Positions 11,969-24,308 of a DNA stretch of 64,000 nucleotides are shown here, one piece after another (within the stretch, counting starts at the first letter, position 1; every line of letters starts with the position of its first letter). The stretch comes from Mesoplasma sp. JKS002658 (GTDB taxonomy: Bacteria; Bacillota_I; Bacilli_A; Mycoplasmatales; Mycoplasmataceae): positions 124,001 through 188,000 of the forward strand of contig NZ_JAKNSW010000002.1 in the NCBI RefSeq assembly GCF_023566355.1. The letters run 5' to 3'. Both the position numbers and the translations under genes were made by a program. The notes under the pieces are model-generated. The model searched no databases and was not told the DNA's origin. It saw only the letters and a program-made list of their open reading frames with translations.

Positions 11969-13933
11969 ATGAGGATTATCAAACAAAACCAACCATCACT
12001 TCCTGCTTCTAGTACGGATAACTATGAATTAAAAATTAATTCTGAACATTGAGAACGTTTATTAAAAATTGAAGACGATATTAATCTTGATCGAAAAAAT
12101 ATTTTAAATAATTTCACCGCTTTAAAGGCGGTTGATAAACTGAAAAATCATCAAATTGCAGAGTTGAGATTTTTGCACCGACACAAGGTGATTGATAAAA
12201 AAGAGTATCTTTTTGAAAAAAAGTTTATTAACGATCAAGCACTTAGTGCAAAAAACGAGATTCTTGAAGAATTAAGTTACAATACTTCGTTTATTTTAGC
12301 GCGTTATAGGGAGTTAACTGAATTGCAAAAACACACAAGAATTCGGGAAATTAATAAAAGGTTGTCGAAAGCTCAACGGGAAACTAATCGAAAAATTAAG
12401 CTTGATAAAAAACGGGCTAAACGCGGATTGAAAGAAGTTATCACCACCTATAAACAAAATAATGTTAGTGATGAAAAAATTATTGCCTTAGAAAATGAGT
12501 ATATTAATCAGGTAGTTAAAAAAAATATTCACCAGAAGAATAAACAAAAGAAAATTAATGAAGGTTTAGTTAAATCAACAAAATCAACTTCTTATCAAAC
12601 TTTAGCAATTATTATTGCAATTGCTGTACCCACCTTATTATTGGTTAGTTTGTTAACAAATTTCTTAGTTTATATGCCGAAAATTAAAGGGGCTGTTATT
12701 GAAAGTGGTAAGAGTGCTTATCAATTTAATCATTTAACGACTCCAGGATTTATACTAGCGATGGTTTTAGTTTGTTTGACGTTGTTGGTTACTGCTTTTT
12801 TAATTTTTAATTCTACAAAGCGGATTGTAATTGATGCGAATCAAAAAACCACCAAATTAGCTTCAATTGGTTTTGTATCTTCATTTTTTGATATTTTAGG
12901 AATTGGTTCGTTTGCCACTAGTTTAGGAATGATTAAAGCGACTAAAACAATTACCAACGATAAATTGGTTCCAGGAACTTTGAACATCTCTTTTTGTGTA
13001 CCAATTACCATGGAAGCTACTTTTTTGGTGGGGGCAATTAATGTTGATATTGTGACATTGGTGGTCTTGGTGATTTGTGCTGTGATTGGGAGTTATCTTG
13101 GTGCTAGTTTAATTAATAAATTTGATGGAAGAATTGTTAAAATTGTAATTAGCGCAGCACTATTTATCGCTGCAATTATCATGATTTTGACCACTCCTCA
13201 AGTTCATCTTTTAGGTGCTGCTCAAGGAGCAAGAGCGTTAACTTCTTGATGAAAATGATTGATTGGAATTTTAGGTTTCTTGTTGGTAGGAATTTTAATG
13301 AGTTTTGGTGTCGGTAGTTATGCCCCAAGTATTGTTATTTTAAGTTTACTTGGTATGGGAATGATTTATATTGCTCCAATCATGACCTGCTCTAGTGCGT
13401 TTTTAATGCCTGTAACTTCTTATAGATTTTACAAAGATAATAATTATTTACCAAAAACTAGTTTAATTATGATGCTTGGTGGAATTTTTGGCGCAACTAC
13501 TGCTTTCTTGTTCTTTTATGTGGGAATTCAAGCAGGAGTAGGTTTGGATCGCAACGGAATTGTTTATCAATCATTGATTAAATGAATTACTGTTGTGGTA
13601 ATGCTTTACACTTCCTTAACAATGTTTCTTGAATTATTATCTACTCCTCGCACCAAACAAATTAGTGGTCGAAAAAAACACCCTCGTCGAATTCCCTTAT
13701 CAAAGATTGTAAACAAACAAGATTTAGATCAAGAAATTAAAAAGCAATATCAGGCAATGCTTTCTTATTATCACAATGATTTAGATACTAAGAAAATTGT
13801 TGAAGCAGAAAACATTCCGATTAATGAATGAATTAAAACTTCAAATGATAAAAAGACTCAAGATAAAGATAGTTCACCTTTCTCTGACTCACAAGAAAAT
13901 AAGACTACTTCAACTGTGAATAAAAAAACTTAA
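11969..13933 (+). CDS. TSUP (TauE/SafE-like) membrane protein with N-terminal charged coiled region
   Basis: 654 residues, joined across TGA (Trp) at 12050, 13247, 13583 and 13829. ATG 11969 follows AAGGAAAGG at short spacing, so the exact start is uncertain. The first ~190 residues are very charged (many K, R, E) and probably helical and cytoplasmic. Then about nine membrane segments carry two TSUP-like half repeats: S-I-G-F near the start, P-G-T-L-N-I, G-A-I-N-V-D, and in the second half G-V-G-S-Y-A-P-S. Ends with a polar tail. TSUP proteins export or import sulfur-containing or organic anions; the substrate here is unknown. A shorter paralogue follows 32 nt downstream, so the two may work together. 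Confidence 0.75.
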
Positions 13934-13965
13934 GAAATGAATTAAAATAAAATAAGGGAAAGAAT

Positions 13966-15174
13966 ATGAAGAAAAAGAGCAATCAACAAATTCACCAACC
14001 TGATGAATTTGCCAAATCTAATTTGATATCTAATCATGAAGGGTACGAATCGTTAAAGTTTAAAAAACTCAAAGCAATTTTGTTGATTGCTGCTCTTTTA
14101 TCTTCCTTAGCTACAGTATTAATCGGTTTATTGGTAGCCTACTTGGTCTACTATCCAAAAAGAAAAAATGAGGCCGGTGTTCTCAATGGTGCTTATCTAG
14201 TAAGTGATCATATTGGTTTATTTGTGGTAGCAATGGTTTTTTCAGCTACGATTGTTGCTTTCACTATTCTTATTGTTTTAACTTCAAAAAAACAGTTAAT
14301 CATTGATGATACTACAAACCTTGCTAAACTTACCAGCATTGGTTTTATCGCATCGTTTACTGATGCTATTTTTGTAGGTTCATATGTTACTACGATGGGA
14401 TTAAATAAAGCATTCAAAACCAAAATGGTTCCATCAAAAATGCCAGGAAACATGACCATTGGTTATGCTCCTGCCCAAATTTTAGAATCGACGATTTTTT
14501 CTGTTGTTTTTGATGTTGACATCGTTACTTTGGTAGTAATGATGGTTGCTTGCATTATTGGTGGTTTGGTTGGTTCTTGAGTTAGTAAGTATGTTAATAA
14601 CCAAATTTTTCGCTTGTTTAGTGGAATCTCTCTTTTTATTTTCGGAATTATTATGATTTTGGTCCACCCAAATATTGCTGTCATTGCTCAAGTGGCTTAT
14701 CCTACTGTCAAACTGGTTGGTTGACGTTTGGCAATTGGAATTATCGCTTATTTTATTTTAGGAATTTTTTCTGCTCTGGGACTAGGAATTTTTGCTCCAA
14801 GTTTAGCAATTCTTGCTTTATTGGGTTTAGAATTTGATGCTATCGCAGTGATTATGTCTGTAGGAGCAGCTGCAATGATGCCCCCAGCGGCAATTAAATT
14901 TATTAAGGATAAAAATTATGATCCCAAAACTGTCATTCTCTTTTTAACTGGAGGATTGTGAGGGTGTTTAATTTGTTTTCTGGTAATTTACTTAGGAATT
15001 CAAATTGGAGCTGGAATTGATTGAGATACTTTTAAAGATGTCTTAAAATGAATTGCAATCGTAGTAACTTTCTACTGTTCATTGATGATGCTTTTTGATT
15101 TTGTTAAGATTTATGGTCATCATGGTTGAAATGAAGAAGGTCCACCAAAATCAGAACAAAGAAACCAAAAATAA
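13966..15174 (+). CDS. TSUP (TauE/SafE-like) membrane protein, shorter paralogue
   Basis: 402 residues, read through TGA (Trp) at 14578, 14722, 14959 and others; TAA 15172. It aligns in pattern with the second part of the gene upstream: L-T-S-I-G-F-I-A-S-F-T-D near residue 125, F-D-V-D-I-V-T-L and later G-L-G-I-F-A-P-S-L. A short charged N-terminus precedes about eight to nine membrane segments. It lacks the long N-terminal charged region of its neighbour. Likely the same transcript. Substrate unknown. Confidence 0.75.
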
Positions 15175-15268
15175 TTATTCACCAAATTAACTTAATTAAT
15201 TAGCAAAAACTTTGCTAAAACTCTTGCATTCAAAGTGGGTTTTACTTAAAATAGTAATTGTTGTTTAT

Positions 15269-15345
15269 CGGAATATAGCTCAGCTGGTTAGAGCACTCCG
15301 CTGATAACGGAGAGGTCGTTGGTTCAAGTCCAATTATTCCGACCA
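15269..15345 (+). tRNA. tRNA-Ile (GAT anticodon)
   Basis: A full cloverleaf of 77 nt. The acceptor CGGAATA pairs with TATTCCG, followed by A and an encoded CCA. Anticodon stem CTCCG/CGGAG with loop CTGATAA gives GAT at 15303-15305. The T arm has GGTTCAAGTCC. It lies alone between a membrane-protein gene and leuS. Confidence 0.97.
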
Positions 15346-15362
15346 TTTAAGAAAATAATAAG

Positions 15363-15388
15363 CACCAAGAGAAATCCTGGTGTTTTTT
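15363..15388 (+). terminator. Terminator of tRNA-Ile
   Basis: CACCAAGA / TCCTGGTG stem with one mismatch, GAAA loop and six T. Confidence 0.75.
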
Positions 15389-15461
15389 CTTTGCTAGAAA
15401 AAAATCTTTGTAAAAGGTTGATAAAATAGTAAAATAGACAAAGATAATAAGGAGCAAGAGA

Positions 15462-17879
15462 ATGGACTTTTCCCACCGCGCGATTGAAAAAAAGTGGCGT
15501 TTGTATTGAGAGCAAAATAAAACTTACCAAACAACCAACACCCATGATAAAAAATCCTACATTTTAGATATGTTTCCTTATCCAAGTGGTTCTGGTTTAC
15601 ACGTGGGTCACGTTAAGGGTTATACAGCAACTGATATTATCGCTCGTTATAAACGAATGAATGGTTATGATGTTTTACACCCTATTGGTTATGATGCGTT
15701 TGGTTTACCAGCTGAACAGTACGCGCTAAAAACAGGAAATGATCCCCGAGAATTTACTTTAAAAAACATTGCTGTGTTTCGTGAACAATTGCAAAAGTTA
15801 GGCTTTTCTTATGATTATGAAAAAGAGGTTAATACTTCTCATCCTAATTTTTATAAAACTACCCAATGGATTTTTGAGCAGTTATATCAACAAGGTTTGG
15901 CTGAATTGCGTTATGCTGATGTCAATTGGTGTCCAGAATTAGGAACAGTGTTAGCAAACGAAGAAGTGATTGTAGTTGATAATAAAATGGTTAGTGAAGT
16001 TGGTGGTTTTCCTGTTGTTAAAAAACCGATGCGTCAATGAGTTTTGTTGATTACTAAGTATGCTGATAAATTATTAACTGGACTAGATGCTCTGGATTGA
16101 CCATCATCAGTGAAGGAATTGCAACGAAACTGAATTGGTAAATCAGAAGGGATGGAAATTAACTTTTTAACTACGTTTGGTGATGAATTAAAAGTTTTTA
16201 CTACTCGTCCTGATACGATTTATGGAGTAACTTATCTTGTTTTAGCTCCAGAAAATCCGATAATTTCTAAGTTAACTGCAGTTGAACAAAAAGCGTCGGT
16301 TGAAGCGTATCAAGAGTTGACTCAACAAAAAACTGAGTTAGAACGAAAAGATGATTCTCGTCCCAAAACTGGTGTTTTTTTAGGAAGTTATGCCTTGCAT
16401 CCTTTGACTGGTGAAAAACTTCCCATTTGAATTGCTGATTATGTTTTAAACGATTATGCTACAGGAGCTGTTATGGCAGTGCCAGCTCATGATACGCGTG
16501 ATTGAGAATTTGCCCAAAAGTTTAATTTACCAATTAAGTTTGTTTTAGAAAGTAAAAGTCAAATTAAACCTTTTATAGGTGATGCCAAACATATCAATTC
16601 TGAAACCCTGAATGGTTTAACAACCACCAAAGCTTTGAGTGTAAGTAAAAAAATATTGAGCGAGCAGAAAATTGGGGTTGTTAAAACTAACTATAAACTA
16701 CGTGATTGGTTGTTTTCTCGACAACGTTTTTATGGTGAACCCTTTCCGGTTCTATATAATGATCAAGATGAAATCATCTTGGTTGATCCTGCTCAATTAC
16801 CAGTAACTTTGCCATCAGGAGAATATATTAAACCAAGTGGAACTGGCGAATCACCATTAGCAAACTTTCCTGACTGAGTTAATATTGAGCAAAACAATCA
16901 ACATTACCGTCGTGAAACTAACACAATGCCCCAATGAGCTGGTTCAAGTTGGTATTTTTTAGCCTATATTTTAACTAATACTCCCAATGAATTAATTGAT
17001 ATTAATAGTCCTGAAGCCAGAGAACGTTTTAAAAAATGGTTACCTGTTGACCTTTATGTTGGAGGACAAGAGCATGCGGTGTTGCATTTGTTGTATGCAC
17101 GTTTTTGAAATCAAGTTTTGTTTGACCAAAAAATTGTTCCTTATGCTGAACCTTTTCAAAAATTAGTAAATCAAGGCATGATTTTAGGACCAAACGGAGA
17201 AAAAATGTCCAAGTCAAAGGGAAATGTAATTAATCCTGATGAGATTATTGAAACTCATGGGGCCGATGCTTTGAGGTTATATGAAATGTTTATGGGACCA
17301 ATTGATGCTTCCCTACCTTGGAGTTATGAAGGATTAGATGGGGCGATGAAATGATTAAACCGGGTATACCGGTTAGTATCAGGAAACCAGTTTAGTCATG
17401 AAAACAATCATCATTTAGATTTTGTTTACCATCAAGTGGTGAAAAATTACACGGAAATGATTACTGATTTAAAGTTTAATACTGCTATTTCACAATTGAT
17501 GGTTTTGGTTAATGCTATGTATAAAGAAGAGTCTGTCACTATCTATCAACCCTATGTGGAAGGATTAATTTTGATGTTAAGTGTTATTACTCCTTATTTA
17601 GGAGAAGAGATGTGATTTTTACTTGGTCATGAACCAAGCGTAATTCTTCAACCTTGACCAGTTTATGATGCTGAAAAACTGGTATTAACTACCACAACAG
17701 TTGTTTTTCAAGTTAATGGAAAAGTTCGGGGAAAAGCAGTGGTTAAAAAAGGTTTGAGTCAACAAGAGTTGATTGCACTGGCGAAAAAAGATCCTCACGT
17801 TGAAGCTTATTTGAGTGGCAAAGAAATTGTCAAAGAAATTGTAGTTTTGGATAAAATCGTGAACTTTGTCATCGAATAG
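15462..17879 (+). CDS. leuS: Leucyl-tRNA synthetase
   Basis: 805 residues, the usual length, ending TAG 17877 and read through many TGA (Trp) codons. Charges tRNA-Leu in the cytosol. Class I signatures are HVGH (47-50, the HIGH motif) and KMSKS (581-585). The CP1 editing domain is present and looks active: TTRPDT (247-252) and the A-H-D-T-R-D block near 341-346 are conserved. This contrasts with ThrRS in this window, whose editing site is lost. ATG 15462 follows AAGGAG. A likely promoter is TTGTAA (15408) with TAAAAT at 15430. Confidence 0.97.
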
Positions 17880-17911
17880 AACTCTGCATCTGGCTAAAAT
17901 TCTTTTTATTG

Positions 17912-17940
17912 TTGCAAAATGAAAAAATAATGATTACAAT
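17912..17940 (+). promoter_or_regulatory. Promoter of the 564-residue membrane protein
   Basis: TTGCAA (17912-17917), a 17-nt spacer and TACAAT (17935-17940), 37 nt before the ATG. Confidence 0.65.
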
Positions 17941-17977
17941 AATTTCAAACGTTTAGAGAAATTAGAAAGGTCAAAAG

Positions 17978-19672
17978 ATGCGAAAATTAACTCGACAATT
18001 AATCCTTCTAGTGGCTGTCTTTGTAGTTTATTTTGGTTATTCTGCTTGGATTGATAGTTTAGCTTTGTATAAATTGGCTGGAATTTATGTAACAACCAAT
18101 GGAGGTCAACCTGTATTGGCTTCTGGAGATGTTCTCATTCAAGCAATCCTGACTTTACAAACAAAAATGGGTACTTTGGGAGTTGGTGCTACTTCAGTTA
18201 ATGTTGGCGTGATGATTACTAATATCAACCGCTGGTTAATTGAGAATAAGAGTAGTGCTGATCTCTCTGCGCTTACTTTTACATCTGATGGAACCACTTA
18301 TAACATTTCTGAGCTCCAGGTTACTGGAGTTATGGCTCAAGATTCCCTACTTTATGCAGTCCTAGCACCATTTAAATTAGTTTTGGTCGGAGGAGTCTTT
18401 GGTTTATTAGTACCATTAACCAAACAGGTATTTTTTGGTACGGTTGTTGGGGTCAAACAATACATCAACGCTCGTCGCAACAATGTTTTATTCAATTACC
18501 AAAAAACCATTGCTTATGTCTCAAGTTTGAATTCAAACCTTCAATTGGGAGATTATGAACAAATTAAAGCTTCTTATGCTGGATATACTGGTTTAGTTTT
18601 TAAGCCAAAATTCTTGGATGTGATGATGGATGATATTGCCAACTCTTTAATTCGTGAACAAGACATGAGTGTCTATGTTAAACCCTCAGAAGTGGTTTTA
18701 AAATCAGTGAAGCAAATGTATGAAAGAGAACGGAAGTTGGCAATTTCGATGCGTCCTGATGAAATGTTTTTTGACCTAAAACGTGGATATGAAGCAACTT
18801 CAATTGGTTCGAAGTACGTAATCGCTTACTACAAAACTTTAGATACTAATACTAATGGTAAAAATAAGCTAGGTTGAAAACTCTTTTCTTTAGAAATGTT
18901 TAAAGCAATTATTGCGATGATTGCAGCAATTATTCCAACAGTGATTGTTGCTGTGATTGTGTTACCAATTCTTGCCAAGAATGGGATTGGGGCTGGTAAA
19001 GCAACTCCTGGGATAATTTTTGGGAGCTTGATGCTCTTTACAATTATCTTTCACGCCATTTCTGTTTTTAGCAAAACTCAATATCATTTGAATTGAAAAA
19101 CTTTAGTTTTACCATCACTTACTTATTACTTGCTTTTAGCTTTAGCTGCATTTAGTTTTGTTGTTGGTTTAAATGCGGTGATTAACCTAGGATCAATTGT
19201 TGCTCCTAATACTTCAACTACCAAGATGTGACCGTGATTTTCAGCTGTAGCTAACTTGGTATTGACGACTTCGCTAATGTTCTATGTTGTTGCAACGTTG
19301 ATGGATGGTAATGTTTCTCCACTTGGTTTAACTAATAAACTCTTTGTTGATGGAGTGGTTCTGCCAATTATTGCTTGGGTTTTAGGAGTTTGCTTCAACC
19401 TTTATGGAAACTTTGCTAATAATGGTGCTCACGCAGGAACTTATAATGGAATTGCTTTTGGAATTACTCTTGGTTTTTGAATCTATCTTTCAATTTCTAG
19501 TGTATTGTTAAATAACATTGTAATCCCTTCTCATAAAAGACGGGTAGCATTGAAAGCAGAATTAGCTCACGAAGGTCAAGAAGCTCTGGATAAACGCGCT
19601 CAAGCTGATGGTGGTAAAACAAAAAAAGCTGATGAAAAAACCAAAGAAAAAAAAGACCAAGACGGAAAATAA
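17978..19672 (+). CDS. Multi-pass membrane protein of unknown function
   Basis: 564 residues, joined over TGA (Trp) at 18875, 19094, 19478 and others, TAA 19670. One N-terminal membrane segment (about 8-25) is followed by an extracellular-looking stretch of ~90 residues, a second membrane segment near 130-150, a cytoplasmic region of ~130 residues, and about five closely spaced membrane segments. The tail is rich in K, E and D. No family recognised. It has its own promoter and a terminator shared with the convergent phosphomutase. Confidence 0.75.
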
Positions 19673-19689
19673 TCATTATGGTTAAGTTT

Positions 19690-19719
19690 AAAAAAAGTAG
19701 GATTAATCCTACTTTTTTT
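19690..19719. terminator. Bidirectional terminator
   Basis: A perfect 15-bp inverted repeat with A tract and T tract on opposite sides (core AGTAGGATT / AATCCTACT), between convergent genes. The phosphomutase stop codon (19709-19711) lies inside it. Confidence 0.85.
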
Positions 19720-21400
19720 GTGGAAGATTTAATAACTCCCGTAAAGCTTTTTCCAATTTCACTTGCGTACTTTTTGCCTTTCTTGCACTTGTGGCAATAA
19801 TATTGAAATAAATCTTTAGTTTCGGTTCGGTTCCTGATGGTCGTAGTGCAATTCAACTTCCATCTTGAAAATAAAACTTTAATAAGTTTTGGCCAGGCAT
19901 ATTATATAAACCTGGTAAGTAATCTTCGGTTTTTTCAATTTTACTATCTGCTAGTTGAACTAAACCTTTTGTCCGCAATTCTTGCATAATTGGATCAATC
20001 TTGGCAGTTTTTTCTTCTGGTTTGAAATTTAAGTTAATAGTGGTCGTGTCATAATAGCCATACTTTTTGTAAATATCATCTAAGACATCACTAAGAGTGC
20101 GAAAGTCAACCTTGGTCTTTCAAGCCAACTCTGCAATCATAACCGCCGCTTGAATGCCATCCTTATCTCTAGTGGAATCATCAAGGACATAACCAATTGA
20201 CTCTTCATAAGCAAAGACAAAGTTTAATCCTCGTTCTGGTTCTTGGTTCATTTCATGCCCCATTCATTTAAACCCAGTTAGAGTTTTAATTACTTTAACT
20301 TGGTATTCATCTTCAGCAATTCGGTCACCTAAATCAGCGGTGACAAAGGATGAATACATGACTGGGTTTGAAGGTAGAGTGTGCTTTAATTTCATTTGAC
20401 TAAGTTTTCAATTAATCAAAAGTGCCCCCACTTGGTTCCCAGTTAGAATTTCATAACCTTTTTTAGTTTTAATTCCTACTCCCAAGCGATCGGCATCGGG
20501 ATCATTAATTAAAATAAGATCAGCATCATGTTGTTTTGCATAAGCTAAAGGATACTTTCAGACAGGCGAGAATTCAGGATTGGGATTACCAACATAAGTG
20601 AAGTTCTCATCTGGTTGGCTGTGTTCTTTAACTTCAATCACTTCATAACCTTGATGTTTTAATAATTTAGGTGTGTACAACCCCCCTGTTCCATTCACGC
20701 TGCTATAGATAATTTTCAGATTAACTTTGCTAAGACTGCGGGGGTAAAATTGTAAATTGTTAATCATCTTCTTATAGGCACGAATTACCTTATGAGGTAC
20801 TTTACTGATTAATTTTTTTTGAGGTTGGAAATTTCAAATTAAAATATCATCAATTTTACTAATTTCTTGACTGATAATATCAGTATCTTGAGGCATCAAT
20901 TGACATCCTGTTGAATCATAAATTTTATAACCATTATATTCAGCAGGGTTGTGTGAAGCAGTAATAACAATTCCTCCCAATGCCTTTAATTTTCTAGTGG
21001 CAAAAGAAACTACGGGAGTGGGTTGCATCTGGTTTTTTTTAAATAAATAAACTTTAATTCCTTCACTTGTTAAAACTTCAGCAGTCAACTGGGCAAACTT
21101 TGTAGAATTGTGACGCGAATCATGACCAACGACCACTCCTTGACTAAGTTGATTGGGATATTTTTCTTTTAACAATTGCGCATAACCACGGGTAACTTTT
21201 TTAATGGTATAAACATTGAATCTTCCTGGTCCTGCTCCCATGATTCCTCGGATTCCTGCTGTTCCAAATTCTAACTCTAAATTAAAGGCATTACTCAATT
21301 CTGTTGGGGTAGCTGATGAAAGAATTTCTCTCATCTCTTCATCAAGTTCGGGATTGTTTTTCCATTCTTGATAAAGCAATTTTTTTTTATCAAAGCCCAT
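19709..21400 (-). CDS. Phosphoglucomutase/phosphomannomutase (alpha-D-phosphohexomutase)
   Basis: 563 residues, the length of the longer PGM/PMM type. Interconverts hexose 1- and 6-phosphates for sugar use and glycolipid or capsule precursors. Seen: the phosphoserine loop T-A-S-H-N-P with Ser 149, the Mg-binding D-P-D-A-D-R, F-G-T-A-G-I-R-G at 45-52 and the phosphate-binding R-P-S-G-T-E-P near the C-terminus. Joined across TGA (Trp) codons. ATG 21400 is preceded by AAGGAGG. Divergent from deoD, with ~74 nt between the starts. Confidence 0.93.
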
Positions 21401-21474
21401 CTTTTCCTCCTTATTTAACCTATATAATCTAATTGTAATTGATATTTATATCAAAAAGACACAGGGAGGAAAAA

Positions 21475-22224
21475 ATGACAGTACATATTGGTGCTAAAAA
21501 AGAAGAGGTAGCGAAAGTTGTCCTTTTAGCAGGTGATCCTTTACGAGCAAAAAAGATTGCCTTGACTTATCTTACTAATCCAAAATTGGTAAGTGAAGTC
21601 AGAAATATGCTCATGTACACAGGAACGTATCAAGGGATGCAGTTAACTATTGGTTCGCACGGGATGGGTGTGCCTAGCATGGGGATATATGCTTATGAGT
21701 TATTTAAATTTTATGATGTGGAAACAATTATTAGAATTGGAAGTGCTGGAAGTTATCAAGAAGATTTAAAAATCTTTGACGTTTTTAATATCAAAGAAAC
21801 TCATGGTGATAATGATTTTCTTAAATCAATTGGAGGGTCTAACAAAAGAGTTGTGCACCCTTCTCCATATATTTATGATGTGTTAAATCAAACTGCAGCA
21901 ACAATGGGAGTGAAGTTAAAAACTGGACTTGCTCATTGTTCTGATGTATTTTACAATCCTGAAGGGTTTGATGTTCTGGGAGTTGCAAAACAAAACAACT
22001 ACAGTGTGGTTGAAATGGAATCTTATGCTTTGTTTGCCACGGCTTTAATTACTAAAAAACAGGCCGGGGCTTTATTAACAATTAGTGATAGTTTTGTTAG
22101 TCATGAAGAACTTAGTGCTAGTGAGAGGGAAAACAGTTTTAATCAAATGGTTGAGATTGCCTTGCAAAGCGCTTTACATCTAAAAAATTATCCTGTTGAA
22201 GGAGGGAAAAATAATGTCAAATAG
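21475..22224 (+). CDS. deoD: Purine nucleoside phosphorylase, DeoD type
   Basis: 249 residues. Cleaves purine (deoxy)nucleosides with phosphate in salvage. Seen: G-D-P-L-R-A-K near residue 21, S-H-G-M-G-V-P-S-M-G, R-I-G-S-A-G, E-M-E-S-Y-A-L-F and the I-S-D-S segment with the catalytic Asp. ATG 21475 (GGAGGA 4 nt upstream) is preferred over the in-frame ATG 21439. The stop overlaps the pnuC start by 11 nt, so the two are translationally coupled. Family members also accept nicotinamide riboside, which fits the neighbour, but this is inference. Confidence 0.95.
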   Translation: MTVHIGAKKEEVAKVVLLAGDPLRAKKIALTYLTNPKLVSEVRNMLMYTGTYQGMQLTIGSHGMGVPSMGIYAYELFKFYDVETIIRIGSAGSYQEDLKIFDVFNIKETHGDNDFLKSIGGSNKRVVHPSPYIYDVLNQTAATMGVKLKTGLAHCSDVFYNPEGFDVLGVAKQNNYSVVEMESYALFATALITKKQAGALLTISDSFVSHEELSASERENSFNQMVEIALQSALHLKNYPVEGGKNNVK

Positions 22225-23146
22225 AACGATTGAACAAGAATTTATGAAAACTAAATTCAAGAATTTTTTAGGAGCAAGAGATGTTTTTAAAGATTTAAAA
22301 GAATTACCCAAGAAGTTCCAGTGATTTTTGGTACTGGGAATTGTAATCGTCTTGGTTTTTAACTTTGTTTCGGTCACTGCTAAAAGTGGTGAATCACGAT
22401 TTTTACCCTTACAACAATATGATAGAGTGTTGGTGGCTGGATCAGTATTTGGTCAAAATGAGAGTTCAGCAATTGCTGTTGCTGTCCTTTATTCGCTAAA
22501 TGGATTGGCCGCTTTTACGGGGGTGTTGGCTGTAGCAATGATTGCTTATAATCGCGCTTCACAATACTTTTGAGGATTAATCAATGCTGTTTTCTTTGGT
22601 TTGTTTGCTTTGTCAGTTGGTTATGTTGGAGACTTTTTCATGAACATTATCTTAATTGTCGGCGCTTCAGTCGGTTGATATCTGTTTGAAATTGTTGGTT
22701 TGGGAAACAAAAAACAAAAAACTCATTCTTTAAATTGAAACTTAGCCTTTTATTTATTAATTGTGCTGATTACCTTCTTTGTAATCATGATGTGATATTG
22801 AGCGCTTTCTCCAGCTGCTACTGATTTATTTGGTAAAAGTAATAATCAATATGTTCATGGTGGTACTGGGGTTAATGGACAGACTTTACAAGTTTTAGAT
22901 GGAATTTCAAGTGGGATGAATACAGTTGGGTACGTAATGCAGTTAACTAACATGAGTCAACAGTTCTACATCTGGTTTTTCTTAAACATTGTTAAAATTC
23001 TTAAATTTACTGGTTTAGCTGGTCGTGATACTTTGAATGTTAATATGTTAATTCAATTTGGAGTTTGATTTACAATTTCTTTAATCGGTTTATATAAACG
23101 TAATTTTGAGAGTTTGTTTGCTAAGTATTTTACTAAAAAGAAGTAA
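22214..23146 (+). CDS. pnuC: PnuC-like nicotinamide riboside/mononucleotide transporter
   Basis: 310 residues read through eight TGA (Trp) codons from ATG 22214 (GGAGGG upstream, inside the end of deoD) to TAA 23144. About seven membrane segments. The C-terminal half has the PnuC-like pattern Q-V-L-D-G-I, Q-F-Y-I-W-F-F-L-N-I-V-K. Imports nicotinamide riboside for NAD synthesis; nadK at 36970 acts further down the same pathway. The call rests on overall pattern and is good but not certain. Confidence 0.8.
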
Positions 23147-23254
23147 AAGCATAGTTCTTAATTTTAAACTTCGGGAAAAACGCTATAATTAGGGCGTAAT
23201 CTTACGTATAAAAGCATTAATTTTAATAATTGATTAACAAGAAAGGAATTTTAT

Positions 23255-24229
23255 ATGATTAAAAAAATTGGAGTTTTAACATCAGGAGGTGACGCACCTG
23301 GGATGAATGCTGCTATTTCGGGAGTGATTCGTCAAGCTTCGGTTCATGGAGTTGAAACCTATGTTGTTTTTGATGGTTATAAAGGATTGGTTGAAAATAA
23401 TTTTAAAAAAGTCACGCCTGAATTTGCTACTAGTATTTTAAATAAGGGAGGAACTGCGATTGGATCAGCACGTTTACCTGAATTTAAAGAAGAAAAAGTT
23501 CGCCAAGTTGCAGTTGAAAACTTGCATAAAGAAGGCATTGAAGCTCTGGTAGTTATCGGAGGTGATGGTAGTTACATGGGTGCTCAAAAATTGACTGAAA
23601 TGGGAATTAATTGTGTTGGTTTACCAGGAACAATTGATAATGATATTGTTTCATCTGATTATACAATTGGGTTTGATACTGCTTTAAACACAGTAATCGA
23701 ATCAATTGATAAGATTCGTGATACGATGGAATCTCATAACCGTGCTGCAGTGATAGAAATTATGGGTAATGGATGTGGTGATTTGCCCTTGTCTGCAGCA
23801 GTTGCTACTGGTGCTGATGTCTTTTCGATTCCAGAATCAAAATTATCTAAAGAAGAAATTTGTGCTCAAGTAAAGACTTTACACGATCAGGAAAAGCGTA
23901 GTGTTATTGTTTTGGTTAGTGAAAAAATGTATGACTTCAGTTCTGAACAATTAGCTAAGGATATTGAAGCTGCATCAGGATATGTAACTCGAGCAACTGT
24001 TCTTGGTCATGTCCAAAGAGGTGGGAAACCAAGTGCTGCTGACCGAATTTTGGGGGTTAATTGTGGCGTGTTTGCTGTTGAACAATTAGTAAGTGGACAT
24101 GGAGGTTTGTTTGTTGGGTTAGAAGATAATAAGTTGGTTGCCCGGGATATTAATTCTACTTTAAACATGCCAAGAAAAGACAAAACTAAGGAAATTGCAA
24201 GGGTTCGTGAATTGAACCGCTTTTTCTAA
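23255..24229 (+). CDS. pfkA: 6-phosphofructokinase (ATP)
   Basis: 324 residues, the standard bacterial length. Phosphorylates fructose 6-phosphate, the committed step of glycolysis. Seen: ATP-binding G-G-D-A-P-G-M-N-A at 11-19, catalytic P-G-T-I-D-N-D, G-G-D-G-S near 103 and the R-G-G substrate site near 250. A TATAAT at 23184-23189 is a probable -10. Pyruvate kinase follows 79 nt downstream, so the two key glycolytic kinases are paired. Confidence 0.97.
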   Translation: MIKKIGVLTSGGDAPGMNAAISGVIRQASVHGVETYVVFDGYKGLVENNFKKVTPEFATSILNKGGTAIGSARLPEFKEEKVRQVAVENLHKEGIEALVVIGGDGSYMGAQKLTEMGINCVGLPGTIDNDIVSSDYTIGFDTALNTVIESIDKIRDTMESHNRAAVIEIMGNGCGDLPLSAAVATGADVFSIPESKLSKEEICAQVKTLHDQEKRSVIVLVSEKMYDFSSEQLAKDIEAASGYVTRATVLGHVQRGGKPSAADRILGVNCGVFAVEQLVSGHGGLFVGLEDNKLVARDINSTLNMPRKDKTKEIARVRELNRFF

Positions 24230-24308
24230 GTTAATTATTTATGGGTATATTTATCTTTCTTTGATTTAAATATACAATTAGAGTTGGAAATGAAAAAAGG
24301 AGACAAAG

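Noticed and set aside
15201-15217. Terminator after the second TSUP gene (TAGCAAA / TTTGCTA)
   Set aside because: The stem is short and not followed by a T run.
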